Positions 1 to 7,890 are shown, counted from the first letter of the stretch. The stretch is DNA of 19,209 nucleotides from SVQP01 sp045587385 (GCA_045587385.1 JAZNCE010000019.1:1-19209), one strand, 5' to 3'. Numbers and translations: made by a program. Notes: generated by a model not told the origin, from the letters alone.

Positions 1-23
1 ATGCAAAAAACCATCGTTTGTCC

Positions 24-45
24 GGACAGTCGAGGACGCCTGTCC
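24..45. repeat. Hairpin within an intergenic repeat at the left edge
   Basis: GGACAG (24-29) and CTGTCC (40-45) form inverted arms around a GC-rich loop, within AT-rich surroundings. The sequence resembles dispersed intergenic repeats of clostridia. It lies just past the 3' end of tcdA and could act as a weak terminator. The window edge cuts the element, so its full extent is unknown. Confidence 0.35.
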
Positions 46-85
46 CTACAATTTTAAAATTTCAAACACACAGATAAAAACTAGT

Positions 86-793
86 TTATTTTCCAAGTAT
101 CGTCTTTACCGCTTCGCCCGCGGCAATAAGTCCTGCCACAGAGGGAACGAAGGCTATACTTGCGGGAGGAACCTTGCCGCCATCTGCGGTTGCCGCTATC
201 TTTATGGGCGCTTCCTCGGAATAAAGCACTTTCAGGTGGTCTATTCCCCTTTTTTTTAGCTCTCGGCGCATAACTCTCGCCAAGGGGCAGACCGAGGTCT
301 TTGAAATGTCGGTCACGCGGAATGCGGTGGGGTCAAGCTTATTGCCCGTTCCCATACAGCTTATCATTGGAGTGCCGCTCTCGGCGGCAAGTCTTGCTAT
401 CTCAAGCTTTCCCGAAACTGTGTCTATTGCGTCTATTACGAAATCATACTCTGAAAAATCAAACTCCTGTGAGTTTTCGGGGAGAAAGAATTCCTGTCGC
501 TCTATTATCTCGGCGCGTGGGTTTATGTCACGGAGCCGCGCTGCCACAACAGATACCTTGGGAAGTCCCACGGTACTGCTAAGGGCACAGAGCTGACGGT
601 TTATATTGCTCTCGGAAACGCAGTCGTGGTCGATAAGCACTATCCTCCCCACTCCACATCTTGCCAGTGCCTCTGCGGCATAGCTGCCAACGCCGCCAAC
701 ACCAAAAAGCGCCACACAGCTCTCCCCGAGCTTTGCCACGCCTTCCTCGCCTATGAGCATTGCCTCTCTCTCAAATCTTTTCTCTGTTCCCAT
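86..793 (-). CDS. tcdA: tRNA threonylcarbamoyladenosine dehydratase (TcdA, ThiF/HesA family)
   Basis: Cytoplasmic E1-like enzyme that uses ATP to cyclise t6A37 in tRNA to ct6A. The 235-aa product shows the Rossmann ATP-binding motif GVGGVGS at residues 31-37, the adenylation motif NINRQ at 63-67 (Asn and Arg contact ATP) and DAID at 121-124. The overall order matches E. coli TcdA (formerly CsdL/YgdL), which is of similar length. The ATG at 793 was chosen because GGAG lies 6 nt before it; in-frame starts at 799, 805 and a TTG at 808 are possible but less well placed. A clear sigma-A promoter lies just upstream. The gene appears to be a single transcription unit. It is an ordinary host gene with no sign of damage. 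What is seen is the E1 fold and its motifs; the tRNA substrate is inferred from family. Confidence 0.92.
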   Translation of the reverse strand: MGTEKRFEREAMLIGEEGVAKLGESCVALFGVGGVGSYAAEALARCGVGRIVLIDHDCVSESNINRQLCALSSTVGLPKVSVVAARLRDINPRAEIIERQEFFLPENSQEFDFSEYDFVIDAIDTVSGKLEIARLAAESGTPMISCMGTGNKLDPTAFRVTDISKTSVCPLARVMRRELKKRGIDHLKVLYSEEAPIKIAATADGGKVPPASIAFVPSVAGLIAAGEAVKTILGK

Positions 794-829
794 TTGCATC
801 TCCATCAAGCTCTTTATTTTACTGTATTT

Positions 830-858
830 ATTTTACTCCATAATGAAGAATATGTCAA
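830..858 (-). promoter_or_regulatory. Sigma-A promoter of tcdA
   Basis: On the minus strand a perfect -35 TTGACA (853-858) is followed after 17 bp by TAAAAT (830-835). The tcdA start lies about 35 nt downstream of the -10 box. Confidence 0.8.
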
Positions 859-971
859 CCGAATGTATTAAATTTCATTGACTTTTTACGCTGACGAGCC
901 GACACTGTCGGGTGGGATGGGAATGCCACACTAATTTGTTAAATGCTTCTGCAAAAAAGCGCTGCGCCATT

Positions 972-1194
972 GGCGTGATACTCTTATCGGAGTATCATGC
1001 CAGTTCTATTCGCCTTTGGCGAGTGATATTGCTACGCAGTGATATTCGGCTCGCGCCGAGTGGATATTTCGCCAAAGGCGAAATTCCGCTTCGCGAGCTT
1101 CATGGCGAATAGAATACCACTGAAGCCGCAAGGCTTCAATATCACTATTGCGGTAGCAATAATATCACTCTTTGCGAAAGCAAAGAATATCACT
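972..1194. repeat. Array of short hairpins separated by AATATCACT-like spacers
   Basis: This gene-free stretch holds at least seven small palindromes. The first is a long one, GGCGTGATACTC/GAGTATCATGCC (972-1001). TTCTATTCGCC (1004-1014) pairs with GGCGAATAGAA (1104-1114), enclosing several small hairpins. Three regular units follow: GAAGCC-gcaa-GGCTTC (1122-1137), ATTGC-ggta-GCAAT (1147-1160) and CTTTGC-gaaa-GCAAAG (1170-1185). Each regular unit is followed by AATATCACT (1138-1146, 1161-1169, 1186-1194). Short open frames here are by-products of the repeats. Nested symmetry with different stems and constant spacers suggests an expanding or structured intergenic repeat. No transposase is seen. 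Confidence 0.7.
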
Positions 1195-1200
1195 AAAAAA

Positions 1201-1260
1201 GCAGAAAAAGAGAGAGTCTTACGGAATTTTGCTTCCGCATGACTCTCCCTTCTGTTTTTA
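1201..1260. terminator. Hairpin terminator, probably bidirectional
   Basis: GAGAGTC (1212-1218) pairs with GACTCTC (1241-1247). An inner CGGAA/TTCCG stem (1222-1226/1233-1237) is flanked by an A-rich tract on the left and TCTGTTTTTA on the right. It lies beyond the 3' end of the anti-sigma gene and would fit as its terminator on the minus strand, or serve readthrough from the left. A further GCATTTG/CAAATGC hairpin lies at 1272-1290, and I see nothing else up to the gene end at 1378. Confidence 0.5.
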
Positions 1261-1377
1261 TTGCAAGTTTCGCATTTGTTTAACAAATGCACAGGGCTAT
1301 GCCCCATACCCCTTAAAAAATTTCTCCGATAAGGACATCACCCATTCGCCGCGGCTGTTTTGATCATAGACAAGACT

Positions 1378-2904
1378 TTATTTTTTTGAATAATAGAACT
1401 TAAACGGCTGCGTGACGTCCGACGTTTGCAGATAGATAAAGTCCTTCTTTCCCATCTCGCCGAAAGTCATCTCGCTCTCCCACTGCTCCTGCGTGCCGGC
1501 ATAATGGAAGATCACCAGATAATAGTCAAGGGACATTAATCTTTCCCCGCCCATAAAGCGCAGGCTTGCGGGAAGATAGATATTGACCGTCTGCTCTGCC
1601 TTTGCCAGAGCCTCACTTGCAAAGCAGTTTTGCTTGATTTCCAGTACGCCCTCAGGAATGTGCAGCGAGGTCTCTTTGCCAAGTATGGGCTGCAGCGTGC
1701 AGATCGAGAAAGCGTAAGACTCCAAAATGCGAATATCCGCGTCCGCCGGGAATTTGCCGTCCTCTCGCAAATACAGCTTCAGCGTACCCGTCTCGGTGTC
1801 AACCAGACAGCCGTCGATCATTTTCAGCGACGGATGCTCCGCAGCAACCGTCACGCTCTCCAAGTTCGGGAAGCTCGACCACGTACGAGGGGTGATCGAG
1901 GTCACGGTCTCGGGAATGGTAATGCCGGTAACCCTGTGCAGATCGACGTCGCGAAAAACGGTCAGGCAAAGCTCTGCCAATTCTCTGTTCCCGCTCTTCT
2001 TTGCCATCTTGATAAGCTCCTGCACGCTTTGCTCGTACTTTTCCTCATTCCAGTCGCAATACGTATACAAAAGCTCATAGAGTATATTCAACTCGGATCC
2101 CGACGCTTGGTAATCCAGCAAGTATACGTCGCCAAAAGCCGTAATGGGAAACGCACCGATCAGATACTGCAAGTACTCATCCTCAAGCCCCGTAACCGTT
2201 TTCTTGAGATAATACGCGATGAGTATGCTGCGATCATACTCACTGATTCCGTTTTCCTCTGCGGTTTGCAGCAGGGATTCCATAGTGGCAGGGGTTAAAA
2301 CGTAAGGCAGAAACGTGTTTTTCCATTTCACATTTCTGCTGACTCCGGGGAGATCGATCGCGGTCACAACATCACCGTTGGGCGCGGTCTCGGGAATCTC
2401 GATCACAAAATCCCCTTCATATGCGGAATTGGTCGTAATATACTTCAAAGCGCAGGTACCGTCACCGTTTGAAAGGAAATACAGACGGTAAGGCTCACCC
2501 TGGGCAAAGGAATCCAAGGGAGTCATCCCCTTGAACTGCGGCTGCGTCAGCACGTCCAGCACGGGCGTGGTCTGCAGCAGCTCCCACATGGGCGCGGGCA
2601 GGGTCTCTTCCAGCTTTTCCGCGGTCTTTGCCTGCCAGTCATAAAAGCCCTCAATCTTTTCAAGCTCTGTCATCAGTGCCTCGGAATCTCCCCTCAACAC
2701 CGCTCTTCCCATGGGATTGGTCATCATGGAAAGCGGCAGGGCGGCACAAAGCAACACAGCCATACAGGCTGCAATCGCCGTCATGCGCAAAGCCATTGAT
2801 TTTTGGGCATGCTTGCGCGCAAGGCGGGTGTCAATATCGTGGTACCGCTCTAAAATGCGGTCGTCTACCTCGCCAATTCCTCGGATCAATTTGTCATGCA
2901 TCAT
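1378..2904 (-). CDS. Membrane anti-sigma factor with extracytoplasmic BspA-like region
   Basis: Predicted single-pass membrane protein of 508 aa that would hold the neighbouring ECF sigma factor inactive. Residues 1-38 are cytoplasmic and contain an IGEVDDR-like segment common in clostridial anti-sigma factors. A membrane helix spans about 40-61 (ALRMTAIAACMAVLLCAALP). The remaining ~440 residues lie outside. The distal part (about 315-445) has ITIPETVTSI- and LHIPEGVLEI-type stretches like the BspA/LRR_5 leucine-rich repeats of surface proteins. Its ATG overlaps the sigma stop as ATGA, so translation is probably coupled. No zinc-binding HxxxCxxC motif is seen, so it is not a ZAS-type anti-sigma. 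The sensing role of the outer region is inferred. Confidence 0.75.
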   Translation of the reverse strand: MMHDKLIRGIGEVDDRILERYHDIDTRLARKHAQKSMALRMTAIAACMAVLLCAALPLSMMTNPMGRAVLRGDSEALMTELEKIEGFYDWQAKTAEKLEETLPAPMWELLQTTPVLDVLTQPQFKGMTPLDSFAQGEPYRLYFLSNGDGTCALKYITTNSAYEGDFVIEIPETAPNGDVVTAIDLPGVSRNVKWKNTFLPYVLTPATMESLLQTAEENGISEYDRSILIAYYLKKTVTGLEDEYLQYLIGAFPITAFGDVYLLDYQASGSELNILYELLYTYCDWNEEKYEQSVQELIKMAKKSGNRELAELCLTVFRDVDLHRVTGITIPETVTSITPRTWSSFPNLESVTVAAEHPSLKMIDGCLVDTETGTLKLYLREDGKFPADADIRILESYAFSICTLQPILGKETSLHIPEGVLEIKQNCFASEALAKAEQTVNIYLPASLRFMGGERLMSLDYYLVIFHYAGTQEQWESEMTFGEMGKKDFIYLQTSDVTQPFKFYYSKK

Positions 2905-3488
2905 ATAATCACTCCCTCCTTTTCCAAAAGAATGCGCAGCTCGCGCTTGATCTCGGCAAGTTCCTTGCTGACCAAGGACTGGCTGCAGGAAAGCCTTTTG
3001 GCGATCTGCGGCAGCGTCAGCGCAAAGAAATAACGAGAAACGAAGATGTACAAGCGGCGGTCGGTCGTCGCGTCCAGATACTCCGTGATCACCTTGCCGA
3101 TCTGCTCTGCTTGCATATCACGGTCAATGTCGCTGCCGTCGGGCAGAAACTCCTGCACCTCGTCAAGCGGCACGCATCCCGCCGTCGGGACGCGCTTTTG
3201 TCTGCGCTCGTGCTCGTAGCGGTCTAAGCTGAGATTGCGCGTGATCTTTGCCAAAAATGCGCGGAATACGTTCGGACGCTCGGGTGGGATGGTGTTCCAG
3301 GTCCTCAGATACGTATCCTGCAGGCATTCCTCGGTGTCCTGCTCGTTTGCAAGAATATTATAGGCAACCGAGTGCAGATAATGGCAATATTTTTTGTCGG
3401 TCTCCTCAATCGCGCGCTCCTCGCGGGCAAAGTACAGATCAATGATCTGCTCGTCCGAGAGCAGCGACTCGCGGTTTTTCTTTCCCAT
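2901..3488 (-). CDS. ECF-family RNA polymerase sigma factor
   Basis: Group 4 (ECF) sigma factor, 195 aa, the usual length for the family. Region 2 covers about residues 33-97 (core-binding helix with DTEECLQDTYLRTW and a basic YEHERRQKR end). Region 4 covers about 139-188 with a helix-turn-helix around 157-178 (LTLPQIAKRLSCSQSLVSKE). There is no sigma region 3, as expected. A strong AGGAGG lies 5 nt before the ATG. The next gene overlaps by 4 bp and encodes the likely anti-sigma partner. The promoter in front (3523-3559) is almost identical to the one of the divergent operon. The sigma factor therefore probably drives its own operon and the genes at 3713-6040. Confidence 0.9.
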   Translation of the reverse strand: MGKKNRESLLSDEQIIDLYFAREERAIEETDKKYCHYLHSVAYNILANEQDTEECLQDTYLRTWNTIPPERPNVFRAFLAKITRNLSLDRYEHERRQKRVPTAGCVPLDEVQEFLPDGSDIDRDMQAEQIGKVITEYLDATTDRRLYIFVSRYFFALTLPQIAKRLSCSQSLVSKELAEIKRELRILLEKEGVII

Positions 3489-3522
3489 ATGCTCCTCCTT
3501 TGGCTGTGTTGTTTGGAACTCT

Positions 3523-3559
3523 CACTCTTATAGACGGCATTTTTTGCAAACCTTGTAAA
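3523..3559 (-). promoter_or_regulatory. ECF-type promoter of the sigma/anti-sigma operon
   Basis: Read on the minus strand: TTTACAAG (3552-3559), 13 bp, then GCCGTCTATAAGAGTG (3523-3538). The CGTC motif in the -10 region is typical of ECF promoters. The same two blocks at the same spacing occur in the opposite orientation at 3646-3682. Confidence 0.75.
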
Positions 3560-3645
3560 AAAAATGATTTTTTTTATTATATCATAATGACAACCGGAAC
3601 ACAAGAGGCGCCTTTACAAGCTTTCATAAAAAACCTTTACAAATC

Positions 3646-3682
3646 TTTACAAGCTTTTACAAAAACGCCGTCTATAAGAGTG
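3646..3682 (+). promoter_or_regulatory. ECF-type promoter of the B-repeat protein/lipoprotein operon
   Basis: TTTACAAG (3646-3653), 13 bp, then GCCGTCTATAAGAGTG (3667-3682), matching the divergent promoter at 3523-3559. Further TTTACAA copies start at 3613 and 3636, upstream of the -35 block. They may be promoter duplicates or binding sites. The start codon of the first gene lies about 30 nt downstream. Confidence 0.75.
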
Positions 3683-3712
3683 GCGAAGTAATATTATCTA
3701 AAGGAGATTTAT

Positions 3713-4801
3713 ATGGATAGAAAAAAAAGAAAAATCAAGCTCCCCTGGCAGGTACCGTACAGCGTCCCCGTGATCATATTTGCCGTAATGATGATATTTA
3801 TCATTGCAGATAAACCCGAATATACGGTCACATTCTCTCCGGGTTACGACGGTGGCAGAAGCAAAACCGAGACGGTGGAGAAAAAGGACACAGTTTCTGT
3901 GCCCGATGATATCTATCGCCCCGGCTACGTCTTTACAGGATGGTGGTATGAGGACGAGAGCGGTTGGCGCTTATGGGATTTTGAAAATGACAAGGTCTAC
4001 GAGGATATCACGCTGACCGCGCGTTGGGAGCAAATCACATATACGATTTATCTGGATGCCAACGGCGGCAAATGCGATATCACAGAGTATAAGGCTTACC
4101 CAAACGAGAAGTTGAAGCTCCCCGTACCCAAAAGAGAGGGCTACACCTTTGCAGGATGGTTTCTTGGCGAATACGATGCTGACGGAGGTATTTACGTTTG
4201 GCCTGGTGACGGCTATGCCAAAGCCAAATGGGTGACCTACCCGCTCGGTATGACGGTTACGATCGGTTGCTTTGAGCAGGATAACAATCTTGAAAACGGG
4301 CCTGAGGAGATCGAATGGTACGTCATTGACTACAAGGACGGAAAATACTTTTTAGTCAGCAAATACGTCTTGACCTACCATCGATATGCCGAGAGTAATT
4401 ATGACAGGACATGGGAAACATCCTTGCTTCGCGCCTATTTGAACGGCGAGTTTTATGACACAGCATTTAACAAGCAGGAGCAGCAATATATAGCCGATAC
4501 ACTTTTGGAGGAGGGTGTGACCGACCGCGTATTCTCTCTTTCAAAAAAAGACGTGGAGGATGTCGTCATCGATTGGCAAATGGTTATGGGTATTGCGACC
4601 GACTACGCTGTCTCGCAGGGCTTAAGGGTGTATAACACTTCCTTCAACCCCATGCACGAGAACAGAGTGACCTATGACATCGCTTGGTACTCCCTACGTG
4701 GAGCTTCCGTTCTGTGCGGTGCTTATGGCAACACATTCGGCAAAAATGGAGTTCGCCCCGCTATGTGGATCGATGAAGCCTACGTAAACGGCAACCAATA
4801 A
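3713..4801 (+). CDS. Membrane-anchored protein with two InlB-type B-repeats and a DUF6273 domain
   Basis: 362-aa protein with a short basic cytoplasmic start, one membrane helix at about residues 17-32 (VPVIIFAVMMIFIIA) and an outer region. Two Listeria-Bacteroides repeats (Flg_new/InlB B-repeat) cover about 37-105 and 109-173. Each has the RPGYVFTGWW- or REGYTFAGWF-type core and ends in ARW or AKW. The C-terminal ~180 residues fit DUF6273: EIEWYVIDYKDGKYFLVSKY at 199-218, TWETSLLRAYLNGEFY at 233-248 and GVRPAMWI near the end. AAAGGAG lies 6 nt before the ATG. It is the first gene of a two-gene operon behind an ECF-type promoter. A cell-surface role under envelope stress is inferred; the molecular function is unknown. 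Confidence 0.8.
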   Translation: MDRKKRKIKLPWQVPYSVPVIIFAVMMIFIIADKPEYTVTFSPGYDGGRSKTETVEKKDTVSVPDDIYRPGYVFTGWWYEDESGWRLWDFENDKVYEDITLTARWEQITYTIYLDANGGKCDITEYKAYPNEKLKLPVPKREGYTFAGWFLGEYDADGGIYVWPGDGYAKAKWVTYPLGMTVTIGCFEQDNNLENGPEEIEWYVIDYKDGKYFLVSKYVLTYHRYAESNYDRTWETSLLRAYLNGEFYDTAFNKQEQQYIADTLLEEGVTDRVFSLSKKDVEDVVIDWQMVMGIATDYAVSQGLRVYNTSFNPMHENRVTYDIAWYSLRGASVLCGAYGNTFGKNGVRPAMWIDEAYVNGNQ

Positions 4802-4828
4802 TACTTCTTATAGAGAAAGGAAATCACA

Positions 4829-6040
4829 ATGAAAATACTCAAAACACTCATAATCTGTCTTTGCGCAGCTTTTGTGCTGTTATGCTACACGGGCTGCAAC
4901 TCCGACGCCCCGCAAAGCAACGAGCCCTATTCCACCGCAGTTAAAAACGTGCAATTTGCCGCTGATGGTGACTACGTATACGCCGATTGGGGTAAAATTT
5001 ACCGCTTTGACCGCTCAACCGAAACCTTCACCATCGCATGTACCGATCCCGACTGCGATAGCAACCGTTGTCCTTTGGAGTGTGTGATCAATTATTTTGC
5101 GGGTGTGTACGACGGAAAGGTGTATTTTTCCAGCTTTCAACAGTTCACGCACTGCACCCTGCTCTCCTATCTGGACATGGCAACGGGAGAGTGCGGCACC
5201 ATCAAAACCATGAGTGAGGCGGAAGATCCCGTGACGATCTTCTCCTTTGTCGAAGATGGTTGGTGGTATTATCCGCGAAAAATTCTCAGGGAGGGCGGGA
5301 ACGCTGACAACTCCAATGATTACAATCTTTGGCTATGCAAAATCTCGCTGGACGGGCAGCATGATCAAGCAATCCGACAACTCAAGGATTCGGAAACCAT
5401 ACAGATGGTCGGAGCAGGCAAGATCGTCACCCATTACAACGGTGTGCTCTATACCACAGACATACAGAACGGCGATGTCTACGAACTTTATAGTTTAACC
5501 GAGAATGGGTTTACTAATCCTTACACAGACCTCTACTACCTTGACGGCAAGATCTACTTTCTCGCTGCCAGTACAACGACCAAGCATTCGGATTACACGC
5601 AGCAGAACTATCCTCTCAACTTTTTGCTCTGCATTGATCTGACAACAAAGGAAGTACAGCAAATACTGGATCAACCGCTGAGCAATTTCTATTTAGCAGA
5701 TAACGCGATCTATTACGTGCCCTTTGAGCTTCGCCATATCTACATCCCCGATAATTACAAAGAGCATCCCGACAAGGTCATGATCTGCCTGTTTGAGGAT
5801 GCAATATATCAATGCGATCTAAACGGAGAAAACTCCAAAAAACTATACAGCAATGATCAGATCGACTTTGTTGAAAACTTTGTTGTGATCGAAGATACCC
5901 TCTACGGTTGGTTGTATGACTACAATGAAGAAACGCACACATACGACAAGACCTTCTTTGGCGGCATTGAATTTGATACGGGACGCGTCATCCGCACCGA
6001 AAAGCCTCAAAAGGAGCAACCCGACCAAACGCAGCCTTGA
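4829..6040 (+). CDS. Lipoprotein, probably beta-propeller (DUF5050-like)
   Basis: 403-aa exported lipoprotein. The signal peptide MKILKTLIICLCAAFVLLCY ends at a lipobox-like YTGC with the lipidated Cys at residue 23 (a Tyr at -3 is unusual but tolerated). The body has repeated beta-type motifs such as DGDYVYADWGKIYRFD, YDGKVYFSS, LDGKIYFLA and DNAIYYVPF, the pattern of DUF5050-like propeller lipoproteins of clostridia. A Cys-rich stretch CTDPDCDSNRCPLEC lies near residues 70-85. The gene begins 27 nt after the B-repeat gene, has AAAGGAA upstream and ends 10 nt before a strong terminator, so it is the last gene of the ECF-controlled operon. Ligand and role are unknown. Confidence 0.75.
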   Translation: MKILKTLIICLCAAFVLLCYTGCNSDAPQSNEPYSTAVKNVQFAADGDYVYADWGKIYRFDRSTETFTIACTDPDCDSNRCPLECVINYFAGVYDGKVYFSSFQQFTHCTLLSYLDMATGECGTIKTMSEAEDPVTIFSFVEDGWWYYPRKILREGGNADNSNDYNLWLCKISLDGQHDQAIRQLKDSETIQMVGAGKIVTHYNGVLYTTDIQNGDVYELYSLTENGFTNPYTDLYYLDGKIYFLAASTTTKHSDYTQQNYPLNFLLCIDLTTKEVQQILDQPLSNFYLADNAIYYVPFELRHIYIPDNYKEHPDKVMICLFEDAIYQCDLNGENSKKLYSNDQIDFVENFVVIEDTLYGWLYDYNEETHTYDKTFFGGIEFDTGRVIRTEKPQKEQPDQTQP

Positions 6041-6050
6041 TCCAAAATGC

Positions 6051-6079
6051 AAAACAACCGCGGACTCCGCGGTTGTTTT
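6051..6079. terminator. Bidirectional intrinsic terminator
   Basis: A perfect 13-bp stem, AAAACAACCGCGG (6051-6063) and CCGCGGTTGTTTT (6067-6079), with a 3-nt loop. The A and T runs at the ends let it work for the lipoprotein gene on the plus strand and for the MATE gene on the minus strand, whose 3' ends converge here. Confidence 0.9.
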
Positions 6080-6088
6080 GTATGATAT

Positions 6089-7462
6089 TCACATCTCTTC
6101 TGCCAGGGTTCTGCGCTTTTTCCATTTTCCCGAGAGAAAATAGACAAGGCTGGGAATGGCATAGCCGTAGGGGGCAAGACCGTAGCCCAGCACGAAGCCG
6201 AAAAAGCCCCAGCCAAAGCCGATACCGAACAGCCACGAAAGCCCGATACGCAACACCACGCCGTCCAAAAGTGCCAGCACCATGCATAGCTTGGCGTGCC
6301 CAAGACCTTGGATAAACGCACCGCTGCCACGCATGATGGCAAATGCCGGGAACATCCAAAGGATCGCGCGGATAAACTCGCCCGACATGGCGTGCACGGC
6401 GGGGTTATCGGGGTCAAACAGTATAAAGAGCTGCTTGCCGAACAGCACGTATACGGTCACGAACAACACCGTCAGCGCAAATGAATAGATCCATGCCCAA
6501 TGCACCACCTTCTCGGCGCGTTTCTGATCGCCCGCGCCGATATTCTGGCTGACCATGGGCATGGCGGCATACTGAATGCCCTGCGAGATCTTGTTGATGA
6601 CGTCGTCAATACGCACGCCAACGCCAAACGCCGCGCATTCCACAACGCCGATATTATTGATCTGCGCGCTGACCACGATCATGGAAAGATTGATAAAGCC
6701 CGACTGGATCGCCATGGGCACGCCTTGCTTGGCGATCATGCCAACGTATTTGAGGTCGGGAATGAAGTTCTCCTTTGCAAAATCAAAGCCGAACGCCTCT
6801 TTTTTGCGGTAGAGGTAGAAAATCGAGAAGATAAACGACACGCCCTGCCCGATAATGGTTGCCCACGCAGCACCCGCAACGCCCCAGCCAAGCCAACCCG
6901 TAAAGAGCAGGTCAAGCACCAAATTGGTGACAGACGCAATGGCAATGAACATAAACGGACGCTTGGCGTCTCCCATGCCGCGCAGCACGGCGGAGACCAT
7001 GTTATACCCTGCCGTAAAGAACAGACCAATGGCGCAAATGACCATGTATTCCACAGCCATATCGTGCGCCTCGTCGGGAATGTTGACCAAGGTCAGTATG
7101 GGCTGATGGAACAGCAAAATGACGCCGGACATTACCAGAGAAAGTGCCAGCACGAAGCCGAACAGCGTGCCCATAATGCGGCTCATTTCCTTTTTCTTGT
7201 TCGCACCCAGGGCTTGCGCGATCAGCACCTGCCCCGCGTTGGAAAAGCCGAGGCAGACCATGGTGGCAAAGTTGACGATAAGCGAGGACTGCGATACGGC
7301 AGCAATGCCCGCCGTGCCGACAAACTTGCCCACAATGACCATGTCAATGGCGCTGTACAGCACCTGCATGGCATTGGACGCCATAAAAGGCAGCGCAAAA
7401 AGCAGCAGCTGCCGTGAAATGTTTCCTTGTGTAAAATCTTTGCGTAGGGTCTTGGTCGCCAA
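6089..7462 (-). CDS. MATE family efflux transporter
   Basis: 457-aa integral membrane protein of the MATE (multidrug and toxin extrusion) family, a drug/cation antiporter. It has about twelve hydrophobic segments in two homologous halves. Half one opens with LLLFALPFMASNAMQVLYSA and continues with MVIVGKFVG; half two opens with GVPMAIQSGFINLSMIVVSA. Length and order match the family. The start is taken as TTG at 7462 (protein begins MATKTLRKDF). AAGGA lies 8 nt before it, and the promoter at 7496-7524 would fall inside the coding region if the upstream in-frame start at 7594 were used. It is a single gene with its own promoter, convergent with the lipoprotein operon. Substrate cannot be read from the sequence. 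Confidence 0.9.
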   Translation of the reverse strand: MATKTLRKDFTQGNISRQLLLFALPFMASNAMQVLYSAIDMVIVGKFVGTAGIAAVSQSSLIVNFATMVCLGFSNAGQVLIAQALGANKKKEMSRIMGTLFGFVLALSLVMSGVILLFHQPILTLVNIPDEAHDMAVEYMVICAIGLFFTAGYNMVSAVLRGMGDAKRPFMFIAIASVTNLVLDLLFTGWLGWGVAGAAWATIIGQGVSFIFSIFYLYRKKEAFGFDFAKENFIPDLKYVGMIAKQGVPMAIQSGFINLSMIVVSAQINNIGVVECAAFGVGVRIDDVINKISQGIQYAAMPMVSQNIGAGDQKRAEKVVHWAWIYSFALTVLFVTVYVLFGKQLFILFDPDNPAVHAMSGEFIRAILWMFPAFAIMRGSGAFIQGLGHAKLCMVLALLDGVVLRIGLSWLFGIGFGWGFFGFVLGYGLAPYGYAIPSLVYFLSGKWKKRRTLAEEM

Positions 7463-7495
7463 TGTCCGTGTCCTTCTTTCAATCGGTCTATTTAC

Positions 7496-7524
7496 ATTAT
7501 AGCACGTCGCCAAAGAATTTGCAA
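7496..7524 (-). promoter_or_regulatory. Sigma-A promoter of the MATE gene
   Basis: On the minus strand TTGCAA (7519-7524), 17 bp, then a perfect TATAAT (7496-7501). It supports the TTG start at 7462 with a leader of about 30 nt. Confidence 0.8.
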
Positions 7525-7576
7525 GCGGTTGGGGGGAAGAAAAAACAACAAAAGGCGCTCGGAACTCGCCAGCTGT

Positions 7577-7655
7577 TTGCGCGAAGCGCAACATCGTTGA
7601 TGCGAAGCATCACATCATTTGCAACTTGTTGCAACATCATTTGAGGCAACGCCTC
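7577..7655. repeat. Array of four short hairpins with CATCATTT-like spacers
   Basis: TTGCGC-gaa-GCGCAA (7577-7591), TGATGC-gaa-GCATCA (7598-7612), GCAAC-tt-GTTGC (7621-7632) and GAGGC-aac-GCCTC (7643-7655). They are linked by ACATC- or ACATCATTT-type spacers. The design matches the array at 972-1194, but stems and spacers differ in sequence. It is in the gap between the MATE promoter and the mobile region; no gene is supported here. Confidence 0.6.
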
Positions 7656-7675
7656 GACCTCGTTCGTTTGTGCCT

Positions 7676-7704
7676 CAGCCAACGCAAAAAGGACACCCTG
7701 TTGG
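7676..7704 (+). repeat. 29-bp direct repeat, copy 1
   Basis: Identical to 7862-7890 (core AACGCAAAAAGGACACCCTG). The segment between the copies (7705-7861) is GC-richer and holds small hairpins but no supported gene. Copy 1 lacks the right arm of the terminator hairpin that copy 2 has. Confidence 0.7.
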
Positions 7705-7861
7705 CGGCACTAGGGTACTCGCCTGCGGCGAGAATTCCCACGCCCTGCGTCTGGAAAATGTCTCGCTGCGCGAGCCGCTCTCCGACCTTCGGGCGGGGAA
7801 TGCGAACCTGATTTTTGCGCACGGTGTGCGCAAAAATCCAGGTGAGAATCTGCCGGTGCCG

Positions 7862-7890
7862 CAGCCAACGCAAAAAGGACACCCTGTTGG
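7862..7890 (+). repeat. 29-bp direct repeat, copy 2
   Basis: Second copy of the 7676-7704 repeat. Here the repeat forms the left half of a complete terminator hairpin (7865-7906). Confidence 0.7.

Noticed and set aside
972..1194. CRISPR array
   Set aside because: The constant part is only 9 bp and the variable parts are self-complementary 14-16-mers; no cas genes are near.
1032..1307. Small protein genes within the hairpin array on both strands
   Set aside because: The frames are made of repeat units, lack Shine-Dalgarno sites and overlap each other on opposite strands.
1630..2298. 222-codon plus-strand frame opposite the anti-sigma gene
   Set aside because: Antisense shadow; the minus-strand gene has operon context, coupling and a membrane helix.
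6500..7417. 305-codon plus-strand frame opposite the MATE gene
   Set aside because: It is the mirror of a GC-rich membrane protein gene (His/Asp/Arg-rich product, no family motif, no Shine-Dalgarno).
7463..7594. N-terminal extension of the MATE protein up to 7594
   Set aside because: It would run through the -35/-10 promoter at 7496-7524 and lacks a Shine-Dalgarno; MATE proteins start close to MATKTLRKDF.
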